64,000 bases of DNA from Rhodococcoides kyotonense (GCF_001645385.1 NZ_LVHI01000007.1:60868-124867); one strand, 5' to 3'. Shown: positions 37,406-46,247, numbered from the stretch's first letter. Notes: generated by a model from the letters alone, not told the origin. Numbers and translations are program-made.

Positions 37406-37557
37406 CCCGGCAGGTAGGAAACCTGTGGGGCGAAGTCGCACCACCCGAGTAAACTTCGCCCGGTGTCTCGACCATGCAGCCGTTCACCTTCTGGCAAACC
37501 CAACATGAGATAACGACCCACAAATCACGTTGACGATTCGAGAAGAGGAACACCCGG

Positions 37558-40500
37558 TTGTCTGTGGAATCACGATCGGAATCGACGAAGACGCAGGCGT
37601 CTGCGGCCATACCTGCCGAATTTCTGCGCGGAGATCGCGCTCCTCGTGAGCGCACTCTCATCGACGTCCTGCGGTCGACGGCGTCGCAGCATCCCGATGC
37701 CATGGCGATCGACGACGGAAGCACGTCGATCACCTACCGCGAGCTGCTCGAGGACATCGACGAGGGCGCGCAGTGGCTGGCCAGGGCGGGAGTCCGACGC
37801 GGCGACCGCGTCGGCGTCCGGATGCCGTCGGGCTCGTTCTCGCTGTACGTCGCGATTCTGTCGATCCTGAACGCCGGTGCCGCGTACGTGCCCGTCGACG
37901 CCGACGACCCCGACGAGCGCGCCGAGCTCGTCTTCGGTGAGGCCAAGGTGACCGCGGTCGTGACGGCGGGCGGCATCGCCGCAGGTACGGCCGACAAGCA
38001 GGACATTCCCCTGCCCGACACCCTGACCATCCCGAGCCCCGACGACGACGCCTGGGTCATCTTCACGTCGGGTTCGACGGGTACGCCGAAGGGCGTCGCC
38101 GTCAGCCATCGCAACGCCGCGGCATTCGTCGACGCCGAAGCGCGGATGTTCATGCAGGACGATCCCCTCGGCCCTGGCGACCGCGTGCTGGCAGGTCTGT
38201 CGGTGGCGTTCGACGCGTCCTGCGAGGAGATGTGGCTCGCGTGGCGTCACGGCGCGTGTCTCGTTCCCGCACCTCGCTCGCTCGTCCGCAGTGGATTCGA
38301 TCTCGGACCGTGGCTCGTCTCCCGTGACATCTCGGTCGTCTCGACCGTCCCGACGCTCGCAGCTCTGTGGCCCGCTGTCGCGCTCGAAGCCGTCCGACTG
38401 TTGATTTTCGGCGGCGAGGCGTGCCCGCCCGAGCTGGCCGAACGCCTTGCCGTCGACGGTCGCGAGGTCTGGAACACGTACGGACCCACCGAGGCCACCG
38501 TCGTCGCGTGTGCGTCGATCATGGACGGCAAGGGTCCGGTTCGTATCGGCCTGCCACTCGACGGCTGGGATCTCGCCGTCGTCGACGCGTCCGGCCAGCC
38601 GGTTGCCGTCGGCGAGGTCGGTGAACTCGTCATCGGCGGTGTCGGCCTCGCGCGCTATCTCGACCCGGCGAAGGACGCCGAGAAGTACGCCCCGATGCCG
38701 ACGCTCGGGTGGGAACGCGCCTATCGCAGTGGCGACCTCGTCAAGCTCGAAGTCGAGGGCCTGCTGTTCCAGGGCCGCGCCGACGACCAGATCAAGCTCG
38801 GCGGTAGACGCATCGAGCTCGGCGAGATCGACAACGCGCTGCAGGCTCTCCCCGGCGTCGCCGGTGCGGCGGCCGCGGTCCGCAAGACGGGTGCAGGCAA
38901 CTCGGTGCTGGTCGGTTATCTCGCCAGCACCGACAAGAATTTCGACCTCGATGCGGCGCGGACGCTGCTGTCCGAGCAGCTCCCGGCTGCGCTCGTTCCG
39001 CGGCTCGCGCTCGTCGAGGAGATGCCGACGCGGACGTCGGGCAAGGTCGACCGGAACGCGCTGCCCTGGCCTCTGCCGGGGCTCGGTGACGCGTCGGCGC
39101 TGGAAGGCACTGCCGGCTGGGTTGCCGAGCTGTGGACCAACATCCTCGGCGCTCAGGTGACCGACGAGAACGCCGACTTCTTCCAGAACGGCGGCGGCTC
39201 GTTGTCCGCTGCCCAGTTGGTGACGGCACTGCGTGAGCGGTTCCCCGAGATCACCGTCGCCCAGCTGTACGACCACCCACGGCTCGGTTCACTCGCCCGA
39301 TATCTGGACGAGCTGAAACCGCCGGTCGAGGTCGTGCCGCGTGAGGTCGAACCGACGTCACGCACGGCGCAGTGGGCGCAGATCGCCGCGACCGTTCCGC
39401 TGACGACGCTGACCGGCCTGCAGTGGGTCACATGGCTGGGGATTCTGTTCAACGTCATGTCGTGGTTCGCCGAGGTCCCGTGGGCGCCGACGGTGTCGTG
39501 GTGGTGGATCCTCGTTGCGTTCGTCCTGTTCATCACGCCGGTCGGCCGCATGGCGATCTCGGTCGTCGGCTCGCGAATCCTGCTGGCAGGCCTGAAACCC
39601 GGCGCCTACAGTCGCGGCGGCAGCGCTCACATCAGGCTGTGGGCAGCGACGCGTCTGACCGACGCCAGCGGGGCGTCGAACCTGTCCGGAGCACCGTGGA
39701 TGGTCTACTACGCCCGTGCGCTCGGCGCGAAGGTCGGCAAGGGCGTCGACCTGCACACGCTTCCGCCGGTCACCGGCATGCTCGAACTCGGCGACGGCTG
39801 CTCGGTGGAACCGGAGGTCGATCTCACCGGTCACTGGATCGACGGCGACCTCGTCTACATCGGCGGTATCAAGATCGGCGCGGGAGCTGCCGTCGGCGCT
39901 CGCTCGACGCTTCTCCCCGGAACGTCCGTCGGCAAGAACGCGGTGGTCAGCGCCGGCTCGGCCGTCGTCGGCAAGGTCAAGGCCGGTCAGCTGTGGGCCG
40001 GTTCGCCCGCCCAGAAGGTCGGCAAGGCCGAGCACCCCTGGCCCGACGAGACTCCCCCGCGCGCAATCCAGTGGATGCTGGCCTACGGCGTCGCGTCGCT
40101 GTTCCTGTCGGGCATGGCCATCTTCTCGATCGGTGTCTCGCTCGTGCTGATGGGCTGGTGGCTGCACACTGCCACCTCGATCGGTGAAGCCATCGGCCGA
40201 GCGGCCATCATGCTGCCCGTCGCGACCCTCGTGTCGCTCGGCACGTTCGCGGTCATCACGCTTGCCGCGGTCCGGCTCCTCAGCATCGGCCTCACCGAGG
40301 GCTACCACCCGGTGCGCAGCCGTATCGGCTGGCAGGTCTGGGCCACCGAACGCCTGATGGACTCCGCCAGGACGTTCCTGTTCCCGCTGTACGCGTCGCT
40401 GCTGACACCGCACTGGCTGCGACTGCTGGGCGCGAAGATCGGCAAGGACGTCGAGGCGTCGACCGTGCTGATGATCCCCAAGTTCACGACCGTCGCCGAC

Positions 40501-41496
40501 GGCGCATTCCTCGCCGACGACACGATGGTCGCGAGCTACGAGCTCGGTGGCGGCTGGATGCACCTCGGCGACGCGAAGGTCGGCAAGCGCGCGTTCCTCG
40601 GCAACTCGGGTATGACCGGCCCCGGCCGTACCGTTCCGAAGAACGGCCTCGTCGCCGTGCTGTCCGCGACACCGGACAAGGCGAAGTCGGGCTCGTCGTG
40701 GCTCGGAAGCCCGCCGGTGCGTCTGCGTCGTGCAGCCGGCCGAGGCGACAGCTCCCGGACGTTCGATCCGCCGCGCAAGCTGAAGATGGCCCGTGCGCTC
40801 GTCGAGACGTGCCGCCTCATTCCGGTCGTCGTCACGTTCGGGATCGGCCTGGGCGTGCTGTTCGGACTGACCGCCATCGCCGACGCCGTGGGCTACTGGC
40901 TCGCCGCGCTGCTCAGCGGCGTCGTGCTGCTGGTCGCAGGTGCGGTCGCCGCGGCGATTTCCGCAGCCGCGAAGTGGGTCTGGGTCGGCCGCATCGACAA
41001 GGTCGAGCACCCACTGTGGAGCTCGTTCGTGTGGCGCAACGAGGTCGCGGACACGTTCGTCGAAACCGTCGCCGCGCCGTGGTTCGCGCGCGCAGCCGAG
41101 GGAACGGCCGTCCTGAACATGTGGCTGCGCTGGCTCGGTGCGAAGATCGGTCGGGGTGTCTGGTGTGAGACTTACTGGCTTCCCGAGGCGGATCTGGTGA
41201 CTCTCGACGACGGTGCCACCGTGAACAGGGGCTGCGTTGTGCAAACCCACCTGTTCCATGATCGGATCATGAGCATGGACAGCGTGACACTCGGACGAGG
41301 AGCGACACTGGGCCAGCATTGCGTCGCCCTGCCCGCCGCAGGCATCGGCGACGGCGCGACGGTCGGGCCCGCGTCGCTCGTGATGCGCGGCGACACCGTG
41401 CCCGCGCACACCCGCTGGCAGGGCAACCCGATCGCACCGTGGGCGAAGGGCGACCCGTTCTCGCGGATCATCCCCGCCGCTGAGGTGAGCGAGTGA
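37558..41496 (+). CDS. Pls/PosA-type non-ribosomal peptide synthetase (poly-amino-acid synthetase)
   Basis: A 1312-residue single-module NRPS with the architecture and length of epsilon-poly-L-lysine synthetase. Adenylation domain ~30-500: A3 'FTSGSTGTPKGVAVSH' near 170, 'FDASCEEMW' near 218, 'YGPTEATVV' near 307, 'GRRIELGEID'. Carrier domain with 'NGGGSLSAAQL' (phosphopantetheine Ser near 548). Then six TM helices in pairs (about 618-670, 840-910, 1085-1140) separating three hexapeptide-repeat, acyltransferase-like domains, which replace a condensation and thioesterase domain and elongate the polymer at the membrane. By hand alignment the specificity residues read D-A-E-S-I-G-T-V-V-K, near lysine-type codes. 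Start TTG with GAGGA upstream. Its stop overlaps the M1 peptidase start (GTGA). Confidence 0.92.
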   Translation: MSVESRSESTKTQASAAIPAEFLRGDRAPRERTLIDVLRSTASQHPDAMAIDDGSTSITYRELLEDIDEGAQWLARAGVRRGDRVGVRMPSGSFSLYVAILSILNAGAAYVPVDADDPDERAELVFGEAKVTAVVTAGGIAAGTADKQDIPLPDTLTIPSPDDDAWVIFTSGSTGTPKGVAVSHRNAAAFVDAEARMFMQDDPLGPGDRVLAGLSVAFDASCEEMWLAWRHGACLVPAPRSLVRSGFDLGPWLVSRDISVVSTVPTLAALWPAVALEAVRLLIFGGEACPPELAERLAVDGREVWNTYGPTEATVVACASIMDGKGPVRIGLPLDGWDLAVVDASGQPVAVGEVGELVIGGVGLARYLDPAKDAEKYAPMPTLGWERAYRSGDLVKLEVEGLLFQGRADDQIKLGGRRIELGEIDNALQALPGVAGAAAAVRKTGAGNSVLVGYLASTDKNFDLDAARTLLSEQLPAALVPRLALVEEMPTRTSGKVDRNALPWPLPGLGDASALEGTAGWVAELWTNILGAQVTDENADFFQNGGGSLSAAQLVTALRERFPEITVAQLYDHPRLGSLARYLDELKPPVEVVPREVEPTSRTAQWAQIAATVPLTTLTGLQWVTWLGILFNVMSWFAEVPWAPTVSWWWILVAFVLFITPVGRMAISVVGSRILLAGLKPGAYSRGGSAHIRLWAATRLTDASGASNLSGAPWMVYYARALGAKVGKGVDLHTLPPVTGMLELGDGCSVEPEVDLTGHWIDGDLVYIGGIKIGAGAAVGARSTLLPGTSVGKNAVVSAGSAVVGKVKAGQLWAGSPAQKVGKAEHPWPDETPPRAIQWMLAYGVASLFLSGMAIFSIGVSLVLMGWWLHTATSIGEAIGRAAIMLPVATLVSLGTFAVITLAAVRLLSIGLTEGYHPVRSRIGWQVWATERLMDSARTFLFPLYASLLTPHWLRLLGAKIGKDVEASTVLMIPKFTTVADGAFLADDTMVASYELGGGWMHLGDAKVGKRAFLGNSGMTGPGRTVPKNGLVAVLSATPDKAKSGSSWLGSPPVRLRRAAGRGDSSRTFDPPRKLKMARALVETCRLIPVVVTFGIGLGVLFGLTAIADAVGYWLAALLSGVVLLVAGAVAAAISAAAKWVWVGRIDKVEHPLWSSFVWRNEVADTFVETVAAPWFARAAEGTAVLNMWLRWLGAKIGRGVWCETYWLPEADLVTLDDGATVNRGCVVQTHLFHDRIMSMDSVTLGRGATLGQHCVALPAAGIGDGATVGPASLVMRGDTVPAHTRWQGNPIAPWAKGDPFSRIIPAAEVSE

Positions 41497-42839
41497 AGTT
41501 CGTTCCATCGAAGCTCGTGACGCCGACGTTCGACATCGATTCCTCCGATGCGCCGATCGACGACTACCTGCCGCAGAACGGCAATCGTGGCTATCGGGTG
41601 TCGCGCTACGAACTCGATCTGGAGTACAAGGTCGAGAGCAACCGTCTCGCGGGCAAGGCGAAGATCACCGCGGTCACGACGGCGACGCTGTCGAAGTTCG
41701 CGTTCGATCTCGGACCTGCACTGCGCGTGTCCAAGGTGTCGGTCAACGGTTCGCGGTCGGTCAAGTTCAGCCAACACCGCGACAAACTGAAGATCACCCC
41801 TGCCAAGCCGATCGCGTCGGGTGCAGCGTTGGTCGTCACGATCCAATACGGCGGAACTCCGAAGCCCATCAACGGGTTCTGGGGTGAGGTCGGCTGGGAC
41901 GAGCTGACCGAAGGGTCGATCGTCGCGAGTCAGCCGAACGGGGCCGCGTCGTGGTTTCCGTGCGACGACCACCCGGTCTCGAAGGCCAGCTACGGCATCA
42001 CCATTACCACCGACTCGCCGTACTACGCGGTCGCCAACGGCACACTCGTCAGCAAGCAGACGCGCGCCAGCCGCACCACATGGGTGTACGAGCAGCCCGA
42101 ACCGATGGCCACCTATCTCGCGACGGTGCAGATCGGTCCGTACTCGGCACACGCCATCAGCGGTAGCTCGGTTCCGATGAAAGCTGTTCTCCCGTCGCGG
42201 TTGAAGCAGAATTTCGAGCACGACTTCGGTCGTCAGACCGAGATGATGGACACGTTCACTCGCCTCTACGGGCCCTATCCGTTCGCGGCGTACACCGTCG
42301 TCGTCACCGACGACGACCTCGAAATACCCATCGAGGCACAGGGTTTGTCGATCTTCGGCGCCAATCACTGTTCGGGCACACGGTATTTCGAGCGACTGGT
42401 CGCACACGAACTCGCGCATCAGTGGTTCGGCAACAGCCTGACGCTCGGCAAGTGGAAGGACATCTGGCTCCACGAGGGCTTTGCCTGCTACTCGGAGTGG
42501 ATCTGGGCCGAGAACTCCGGCGGCACGAGTGCACGGGACAAGGCGCGACGCGTCCACACCATGCAGCGGGGCCTACCGCGGGACCTCGTGCTCGGCGATC
42601 CCGGTCCGGCCAAGATGTTCGACGACCGTGTCTACAAGCGCGGAGCTCTTGCGCTGCATGCACTTCGGAGCACCGTCGGCGACGACAAGTTCTTCCCGCT
42701 GATCCAGGAGTGGACGTCGAAGTACCGGTACTCGACCGTGAGCACCGCCGACTTCACCGACCTTGCCTCGCGGTACGGCTGCCCGCGCACGCTGTGGGAC
42801 GAGTGGCTGAATCGGACCGAACTGCCTGCACTTCCGTAG
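41493..42839 (+). CDS. M1-family metallopeptidase coupled to the Pls-like synthetase
   Basis: A 448-residue gluzincin. The zinc motif is 'VAHELAHQWFGNSLTLG' near residue 308, with the third ligand Glu in 'IWLHEGFACYSEW'. The N-terminal ~190 residues form the beta-saddle domain. The usual GAMEN exopeptidase motif is replaced by 'IEAQGLSIFG'. The protein lacks the large C-terminal helical domain of aminopeptidase N and has no signal peptide. The GTG start overlaps the synthetase stop by 4 nt, so the two are made together. It may trim or degrade the poly(amino acid) or act on the producer's own polymer; that role is inferred from coupling only. Confidence 0.88.
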   Translation: MKFVPSKLVTPTFDIDSSDAPIDDYLPQNGNRGYRVSRYELDLEYKVESNRLAGKAKITAVTTATLSKFAFDLGPALRVSKVSVNGSRSVKFSQHRDKLKITPAKPIASGAALVVTIQYGGTPKPINGFWGEVGWDELTEGSIVASQPNGAASWFPCDDHPVSKASYGITITTDSPYYAVANGTLVSKQTRASRTTWVYEQPEPMATYLATVQIGPYSAHAISGSSVPMKAVLPSRLKQNFEHDFGRQTEMMDTFTRLYGPYPFAAYTVVVTDDDLEIPIEAQGLSIFGANHCSGTRYFERLVAHELAHQWFGNSLTLGKWKDIWLHEGFACYSEWIWAENSGGTSARDKARRVHTMQRGLPRDLVLGDPGPAKMFDDRVYKRGALALHALRSTVGDDKFFPLIQEWTSKYRYSTVSTADFTDLASRYGCPRTLWDEWLNRTELPALP

Positions 42840-42860
42840 CCCAGGCCCCGGCCCCGGCCG

Positions 42861-42921
42861 AAATTTACCCTCCTGTTGTGCGGTTTTGGACTTCAGAAGC
42901 GCACAACAGGAGGGTAGATTT
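42861..42921. terminator. Bidirectional hairpin between convergent genes
   Basis: TACCCTCCTGTTGTGCG (42866-42882) pairs perfectly with 42900-42916, 17 bp, with an A/T-rich flank on each side (AAATT before, GATTTT after). It lies between the M1 peptidase and the MFS stop codons and would act as a terminator in both directions. Confidence 0.8.
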
Positions 42922-42930
42922 TCGTGAGGC

Positions 42931-44157
42931 CTACTCCCCGGCCGGAAGGTGCGAGGTCGACTGAGTGCGCACGAACACCCAGCACACCCCGGCCATGATG
43001 GCACCGACGACGAAGATCGCGGGGTAGGTGACGACGCCCGGCCATTCCTCCGTGAGCGCGGACAGAATCGCCGGAACCGCGAAGCCCAGGTAGGTCAACG
43101 AGTAGAAGACAGCCGTCAGACCGGCAAGATCGTCCGGGCCCGCAATGCGTTGCACCTCTTGCAGTCCCGAGACGAGCGCCATGCCGTATCCACATCCGAG
43201 CACGGTTGCCGCGATCAACGCAGCCGCGACGGTGAGGATCGACGCGGCCCACGCGGCGAGCAGCATGCCGACGACCAGGATCGTCAGCGCGACAAGGGCA
43301 CCGCGCGCCGCATTCGGGGTGTCGATTCTGCGGCCGACGGCTTGGATCGCGAATCCAGCGCCGAGCGCGATCACCGACATCAACGCCGACAACGCGATCG
43401 GGTGGCCACCGCTTCGGTCGGCCATCAGCGACGGCAACACCGCATATGCGACGCTCGCCGCGCCGAAGACCCAGGGCGCCAACGGAACCACGACCAGAAG
43501 GAACCGGCGATGACCCGCAGCCGGGATTTTCAGGTCCTGAACGAGACTCTTTCGCTCCGCGCGGGGAACAGCCGGACGACTTTCGGGCACCGACATCATC
43601 CCGACTCCCGCGGCGACGCAGATGCTGACGTGCACGAGGTACGCGAGATGCGTCGGCCACGGCGCCCACTGCGCCAGAACGCCTGCGACGCCGGCGCCGA
43701 GCGCGAACCCGGCCGTCAAGCTCATCGCCGCACGACGAGCACCGACTCCCGGAGCTTCATGCGCCGACAGTTCCTTGATCCAGCTTCCACCGACGGCCAT
43801 GCCGATACCGAGCGCCACACCGCTGAGCACGCGCCCGCCGAAGAGCAGGCCCGCATGATCGGCACCCATTGCGATCAGGATGGAACCGGCCGCCGCGATC
43901 GCCGGGGCGGGCAGCATCACCGGCCGTCGACCGAGTCGATCGGACAATGGTCCGCAGATGAGCAGCGACGGCACGATCCCGATGACGTACGCGAACAGGA
44001 ACGTGTCGACGGTGACCGCCGAGAAGCCGTGTTCGAGTCGATACATCACCAGCAGCGGTGTGAATTCGTTGCCTCCCCACGCGACGGCGAACATGCCTGC
44101 CGCGACGAGGAGCCACTTGGCCGTCCTGGTCTCCGTGGTGGCCTTCGTGAGTGTCAT
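42931..44157 (-). CDS. MFS transporter (12 TM)
   Basis: A 408-residue protein with 12 hydrophobic segments and 'GPLSDRLGRRPVML' as motif A between TM2 and TM3. The type resembles aromatic-acid/H+ symporters and sugar-type MFS members; substrate unknown. The start ATG overlaps the stop of the GntR gene (ATGA), so transporter and regulator are one operon and the regulator's ligand is probably the transported compound. Confidence 0.85.
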   Translation of the reverse strand: MTLTKATTETRTAKWLLVAAGMFAVAWGGNEFTPLLVMYRLEHGFSAVTVDTFLFAYVIGIVPSLLICGPLSDRLGRRPVMLPAPAIAAAGSILIAMGADHAGLLFGGRVLSGVALGIGMAVGGSWIKELSAHEAPGVGARRAAMSLTAGFALGAGVAGVLAQWAPWPTHLAYLVHVSICVAAGVGMMSVPESRPAVPRAERKSLVQDLKIPAAGHRRFLLVVVPLAPWVFGAASVAYAVLPSLMADRSGGHPIALSALMSVIALGAGFAIQAVGRRIDTPNAARGALVALTILVVGMLLAAWAASILTVAAALIAATVLGCGYGMALVSGLQEVQRIAGPDDLAGLTAVFYSLTYLGFAVPAILSALTEEWPGVVTYPAIFVVGAIMAGVCWVFVRTQSTSHLPAGE

Positions 44158-44804
44158 GAAGTACTTCCTTCGTTCAGCCGGTGCACGCGGCGCATGTGGC
44201 TGTCGACGGCCGACGCGAATCCGTCGGCGTCGCCTGCCTCGATGTGACCGGCAAGCTGCGCATGGTCGTCGACGATCTGCTCGATCTGCCCCGGATCACG
44301 GGAGATCGAATGCGTCGTCATCCGTCGCTGTCGTTCGCGAAGGCTGTCGTAGAACGCGTCCAGCAGCGGGTTTCCGCCTGCCCGGACGATGAGTCGGTGG
44401 AAATCTGCGTCTGCAGCGCTGAACTCGGCTGCGGTCCCGGTCGCCGCGATCTCGCGTTGGCGAATCAGACTCGCCCGAAGCTGTCGTACGAGCTCCGTGC
44501 GAGCGCGTTCGTCGGCGACGACCTCTCGCGCGCTCCCGGACTCGACGAGCCTGCGTGCAGACACGATGTGCTCGGCCTCGCCGGGCGCGATGGGGACGAC
44601 GAGAGCGCCACGCTTGGGATAGAGCCGCATCCACCCTTCGACCTGGAGACGGAGAAACGCCTCTCGGACGGGGGTGCGGCTGACATCCATCCGACCCGCG
44701 ATGTCGCCCTCGCTGACCAGCTCGCCACCGGGCAACTCGCCGCTGACGATCATTTCCTTGACGGTCAGGTAGGCGAGTTCCGAGGCCGACGGCTGCATAG
44801 ACAC
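44154..44804 (-). CDS. GntR-family regulator, FadR/FCD type
   Basis: A 216-residue protein. The winged helix (residues ~8-75) has 'EGDIAGRMDVSRTPVREAFLRLQVEG', given here in part as 'AGRMDVSRTPVREAFLRL', the GntR recognition helix. The FCD ligand domain (~85-210) carries Asp and His residues in 'ADADFHRLIV', 'VDDHAQLAGHIEAGD' and 'DSHMRRV' that usually bind a metal. It probably represses itself and the coupled MFS gene. Start is GTG 44804 or ATG 44798; TATCTA just upstream could be a -10 for a nearly leaderless mRNA. Confidence 0.87.
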   Translation of the reverse strand: MSMQPSASELAYLTVKEMIVSGELPGGELVSEGDIAGRMDVSRTPVREAFLRLQVEGWMRLYPKRGALVVPIAPGEAEHIVSARRLVESGSAREVVADERARTELVRQLRASLIRQREIAATGTAAEFSAADADFHRLIVRAGGNPLLDAFYDSLRERQRRMTTHSISRDPGQIEQIVDDHAQLAGHIEAGDADGFASAVDSHMRRVHRLNEGSTS

Positions 44805-44821
44805 AACATAGATACTAGATG

Positions 44822-44895
44822 AAGGGCGCTTCGCACCCGTGCGCGGATAGTTGGATCGGGGTCCAACTATCCGCGCACAGGCACGAAGTGCACTA
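44822..44895. repeat. Intergenic inverted repeat, copy A
   Basis: A 17-bp perfect stem (44839-44855 with 44862-44878, arm GTGCGCGGATAGTTGGA) with a 6-nt loop, extended outward by imperfect arms containing CTTCG. Related copies occur at 47834 and 53615. It lies downstream of the 65-residue ORF and upstream of the GntR gene. Confidence 0.85.
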
Positions 44896-45090
44896 CGGAA
44901 CCCAGTACCGCGTGGCCAATCGATCGACGAGCGGGTCGTCGTCGTCCACGTCGTCGAGCGCGGCGAGATCGTCTCGAATCGCGACGAGCCGAGGGTCGTC
45001 GCCCTCGGCCACCTCGGCTTCGGTGCCGCCGTCCTCGGCGAGCATCTCGCGCATCTTGGCCTGCAGCCGCGCCTTCATCGACTCGGTCAT
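44893..45090 (-). CDS. Small acidic hypothetical protein
   Basis: A 65-residue soluble protein, very acidic (a run 'LDDVDDDDPLVDRL'), predicted helical at the N terminus ('MTESMKARLQAKMREML'). No known family recognised. Its ATG overlaps the stop of the 32-residue membrane ORF upstream, which argues that both are real. The stop lies inside the outer arm of inverted repeat A. Confidence 0.6.
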   Translation of the reverse strand: MTESMKARLQAKMREMLAEDGGTEAEVAEGDDPRLVAIRDDLAALDDVDDDDPLVDRLATRYWVP

Positions 45091-45185
45091 TCGTCGTCAC
45101 CCTTCTTGAACACCCGGCGAGCGGTCGGGATCAGCACTACGAGGGCCCCGACCAGGACCACGATCGACACCACTTCGAGCCACAT
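45087..45185 (-). CDS. 32-residue single-TM membrane peptide
   Basis: MWLEVVSIVVLVGALVV begins a single TM helix, followed by the basic/acidic end 'RRVFKKGDDE'. Positive charges at the C-terminal side suggest N-out/C-in. Four-nt overlap with the next ORF. It begins 10 nt after the DUF2752 stop. Function unknown; could anchor or regulate the neighbouring membrane protein. Confidence 0.55.
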   Translation of the reverse strand: MWLEVVSIVVLVGALVVLIPTARRVFKKGDDE

Positions 45186-45195
45186 GGGTGTCAGC

Positions 45196-45591
45196 CTACG
45201 GCGCGAGCCAGCTGCCTGCCGGAATGTTCCTGACCACGGTGAACGCGACGACGGTGGCCACCCCGGCGACAAGGAGCCACACCGGCGGCCGGGCGGAGAA
45301 CAGTGGCCGAGACCTCAGGCGGGCGCGAACCCAGGCGGCCCACAGACCCAGCCCGACGACCGCAAGCAGAACGAAGAGCATGTTCGACGCCGTCGCCGAC
45401 GCCACGTCACCTCGCACGAGGTCGCCGAACGCGCGGGTCGCGCCACATCCCGGACACCACACGCCGGTGACGGCGTGGATCGGGCAGGTAAGGTACGTCG
45501 TCGAGCGTGGGTCTCGGACGGCGACGAGCACCGCCGCCGCACCGACCGCGCCTGCTACGAGAAGCGGGCCTCGCAGCGCGACGACGGACAT
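45196..45591 (-). CDS. DUF2752 membrane protein
   Basis: A 131-residue protein with three to four TM segments and the family signature 'TCPIHAVTGVWCPGCGATRAFGDL' shown in part as 'CPGCGATRAFGDL'. The cysteine pair may bind metal or form a disulfide. Function unknown. It lies 19 nt downstream of the HTH gene on the same strand, with two small ORFs behind it. Confidence 0.8.
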   Translation of the reverse strand: MSVVALRGPLLVAGAVGAAAVLVAVRDPRSTTYLTCPIHAVTGVWCPGCGATRAFGDLVRGDVASATASNMLFVLLAVVGLGLWAAWVRARLRSRPLFSARPPVWLLVAGVATVVAFTVVRNIPAGSWLAP

Positions 45592-45610
45592 GCCTCGACG
45601 ATATCGCGCC

Positions 45611-46213
45611 CTACTCGTCCGACCGGCCTGCTGCATGGTCGTAGTAGCCGACGACGCCGCAAGCGCCGTGCAGCGCGAAGTCGGCCTGGCCGCCTCGTGC
45701 TCGGCCGTTGTCGCAGATTCCCCGCAACAGCACGTCCACCAACCGATCCAGATCGTGCCATCGCCTCGCCGGGTCGCTGCCGTCGTACTCGGCCGACGGT
45801 TCGAACTCCCGGCCGACGGACGCGTCGACGGCGGCCAGCTCGTCGAACACCGCTCGATCGGGCACGTCGATCTCGGGTGCATTCTCGGCGACGACGCGCA
45901 CGGCCCAGCGGATGTCGTCGACGTGATTGCCCAGCCAGGTGCGTCGGCGATGGATTGCGCCCAGCGTCGGCCAGCGCTTGCGGGCAGCCTGACGCGTCTT
46001 GCCGGTGACGACCGCCAGATCGGCGAGGCTGGCGCCGAGCCACAACGCGGTCGACGCGGCGTCCGCGGTGACCGCCGCCGCTTCGCGTTCGACGCGTTCC
46101 TCGGTCTCGATCGCCTCACGCAACGCGAGTAGGGCATCGTGCCTGCGCCGACGCTCGTCCGACACGTCGGTCGGCTTGTCTCCCGGGTCGAGGTCTGACA
46201 ACTTCTGGTTCAC
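45611..46213 (-). CDS. Helix-turn-helix protein behind a palindromic operator
   Basis: A 200-residue soluble protein. The HTH lies near residues 50-70: 'GASLADLAVVTGKTRQAARKRW'-type sequence, given in part as 'LADLAVVTGKTRQAARKRW'. The C-terminal ~130 residues are helical and rich in Asp/Glu/Arg, not assigned to a family. The GTG start is 6 nt after TATCGT (a -10 candidate, 46225-46220), indicating a leaderless mRNA. A perfect palindrome lies just upstream and is probably its own operator. Downstream genes are DUF2752 and two small ORFs. Confidence 0.7.
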   Translation of the reverse strand: MNQKLSDLDPGDKPTDVSDERRRRHDALLALREAIETEERVEREAAAVTADAASTALWLGASLADLAVVTGKTRQAARKRWPTLGAIHRRRTWLGNHVDDIRWAVRVVAENAPEIDVPDRAVFDELAAVDASVGREFEPSAEYDGSDPARRWHDLDRLVDVLLRGICDNGRARGGQADFALHGACGVVGYYDHAAGRSDE

Positions 46214-46228
46214 ATGGCCACGATAGCG

Positions 46229-46247
46229 TGTGAACCTAAGGTTCACA
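46229..46247. promoter_or_regulatory. 19-bp perfect palindrome, probable autoregulatory operator
   Basis: TGTGAACCTAAGGTTCACA has 9-bp arms around one base. It ends 16 nt upstream of the HTH gene's GTG start and abuts its -10 candidate, so a bound repressor would block the promoter. It also lies 106 nt upstream of the divergent secreted-protein gene. Confidence 0.65.

Noticed and set aside
39358..41508. Open frame of 716 codons opposite the Pls-like gene
   Set aside because: Third-position GC bias of the real gene explains it; Arg/Asp/Gln-rich without any domain.
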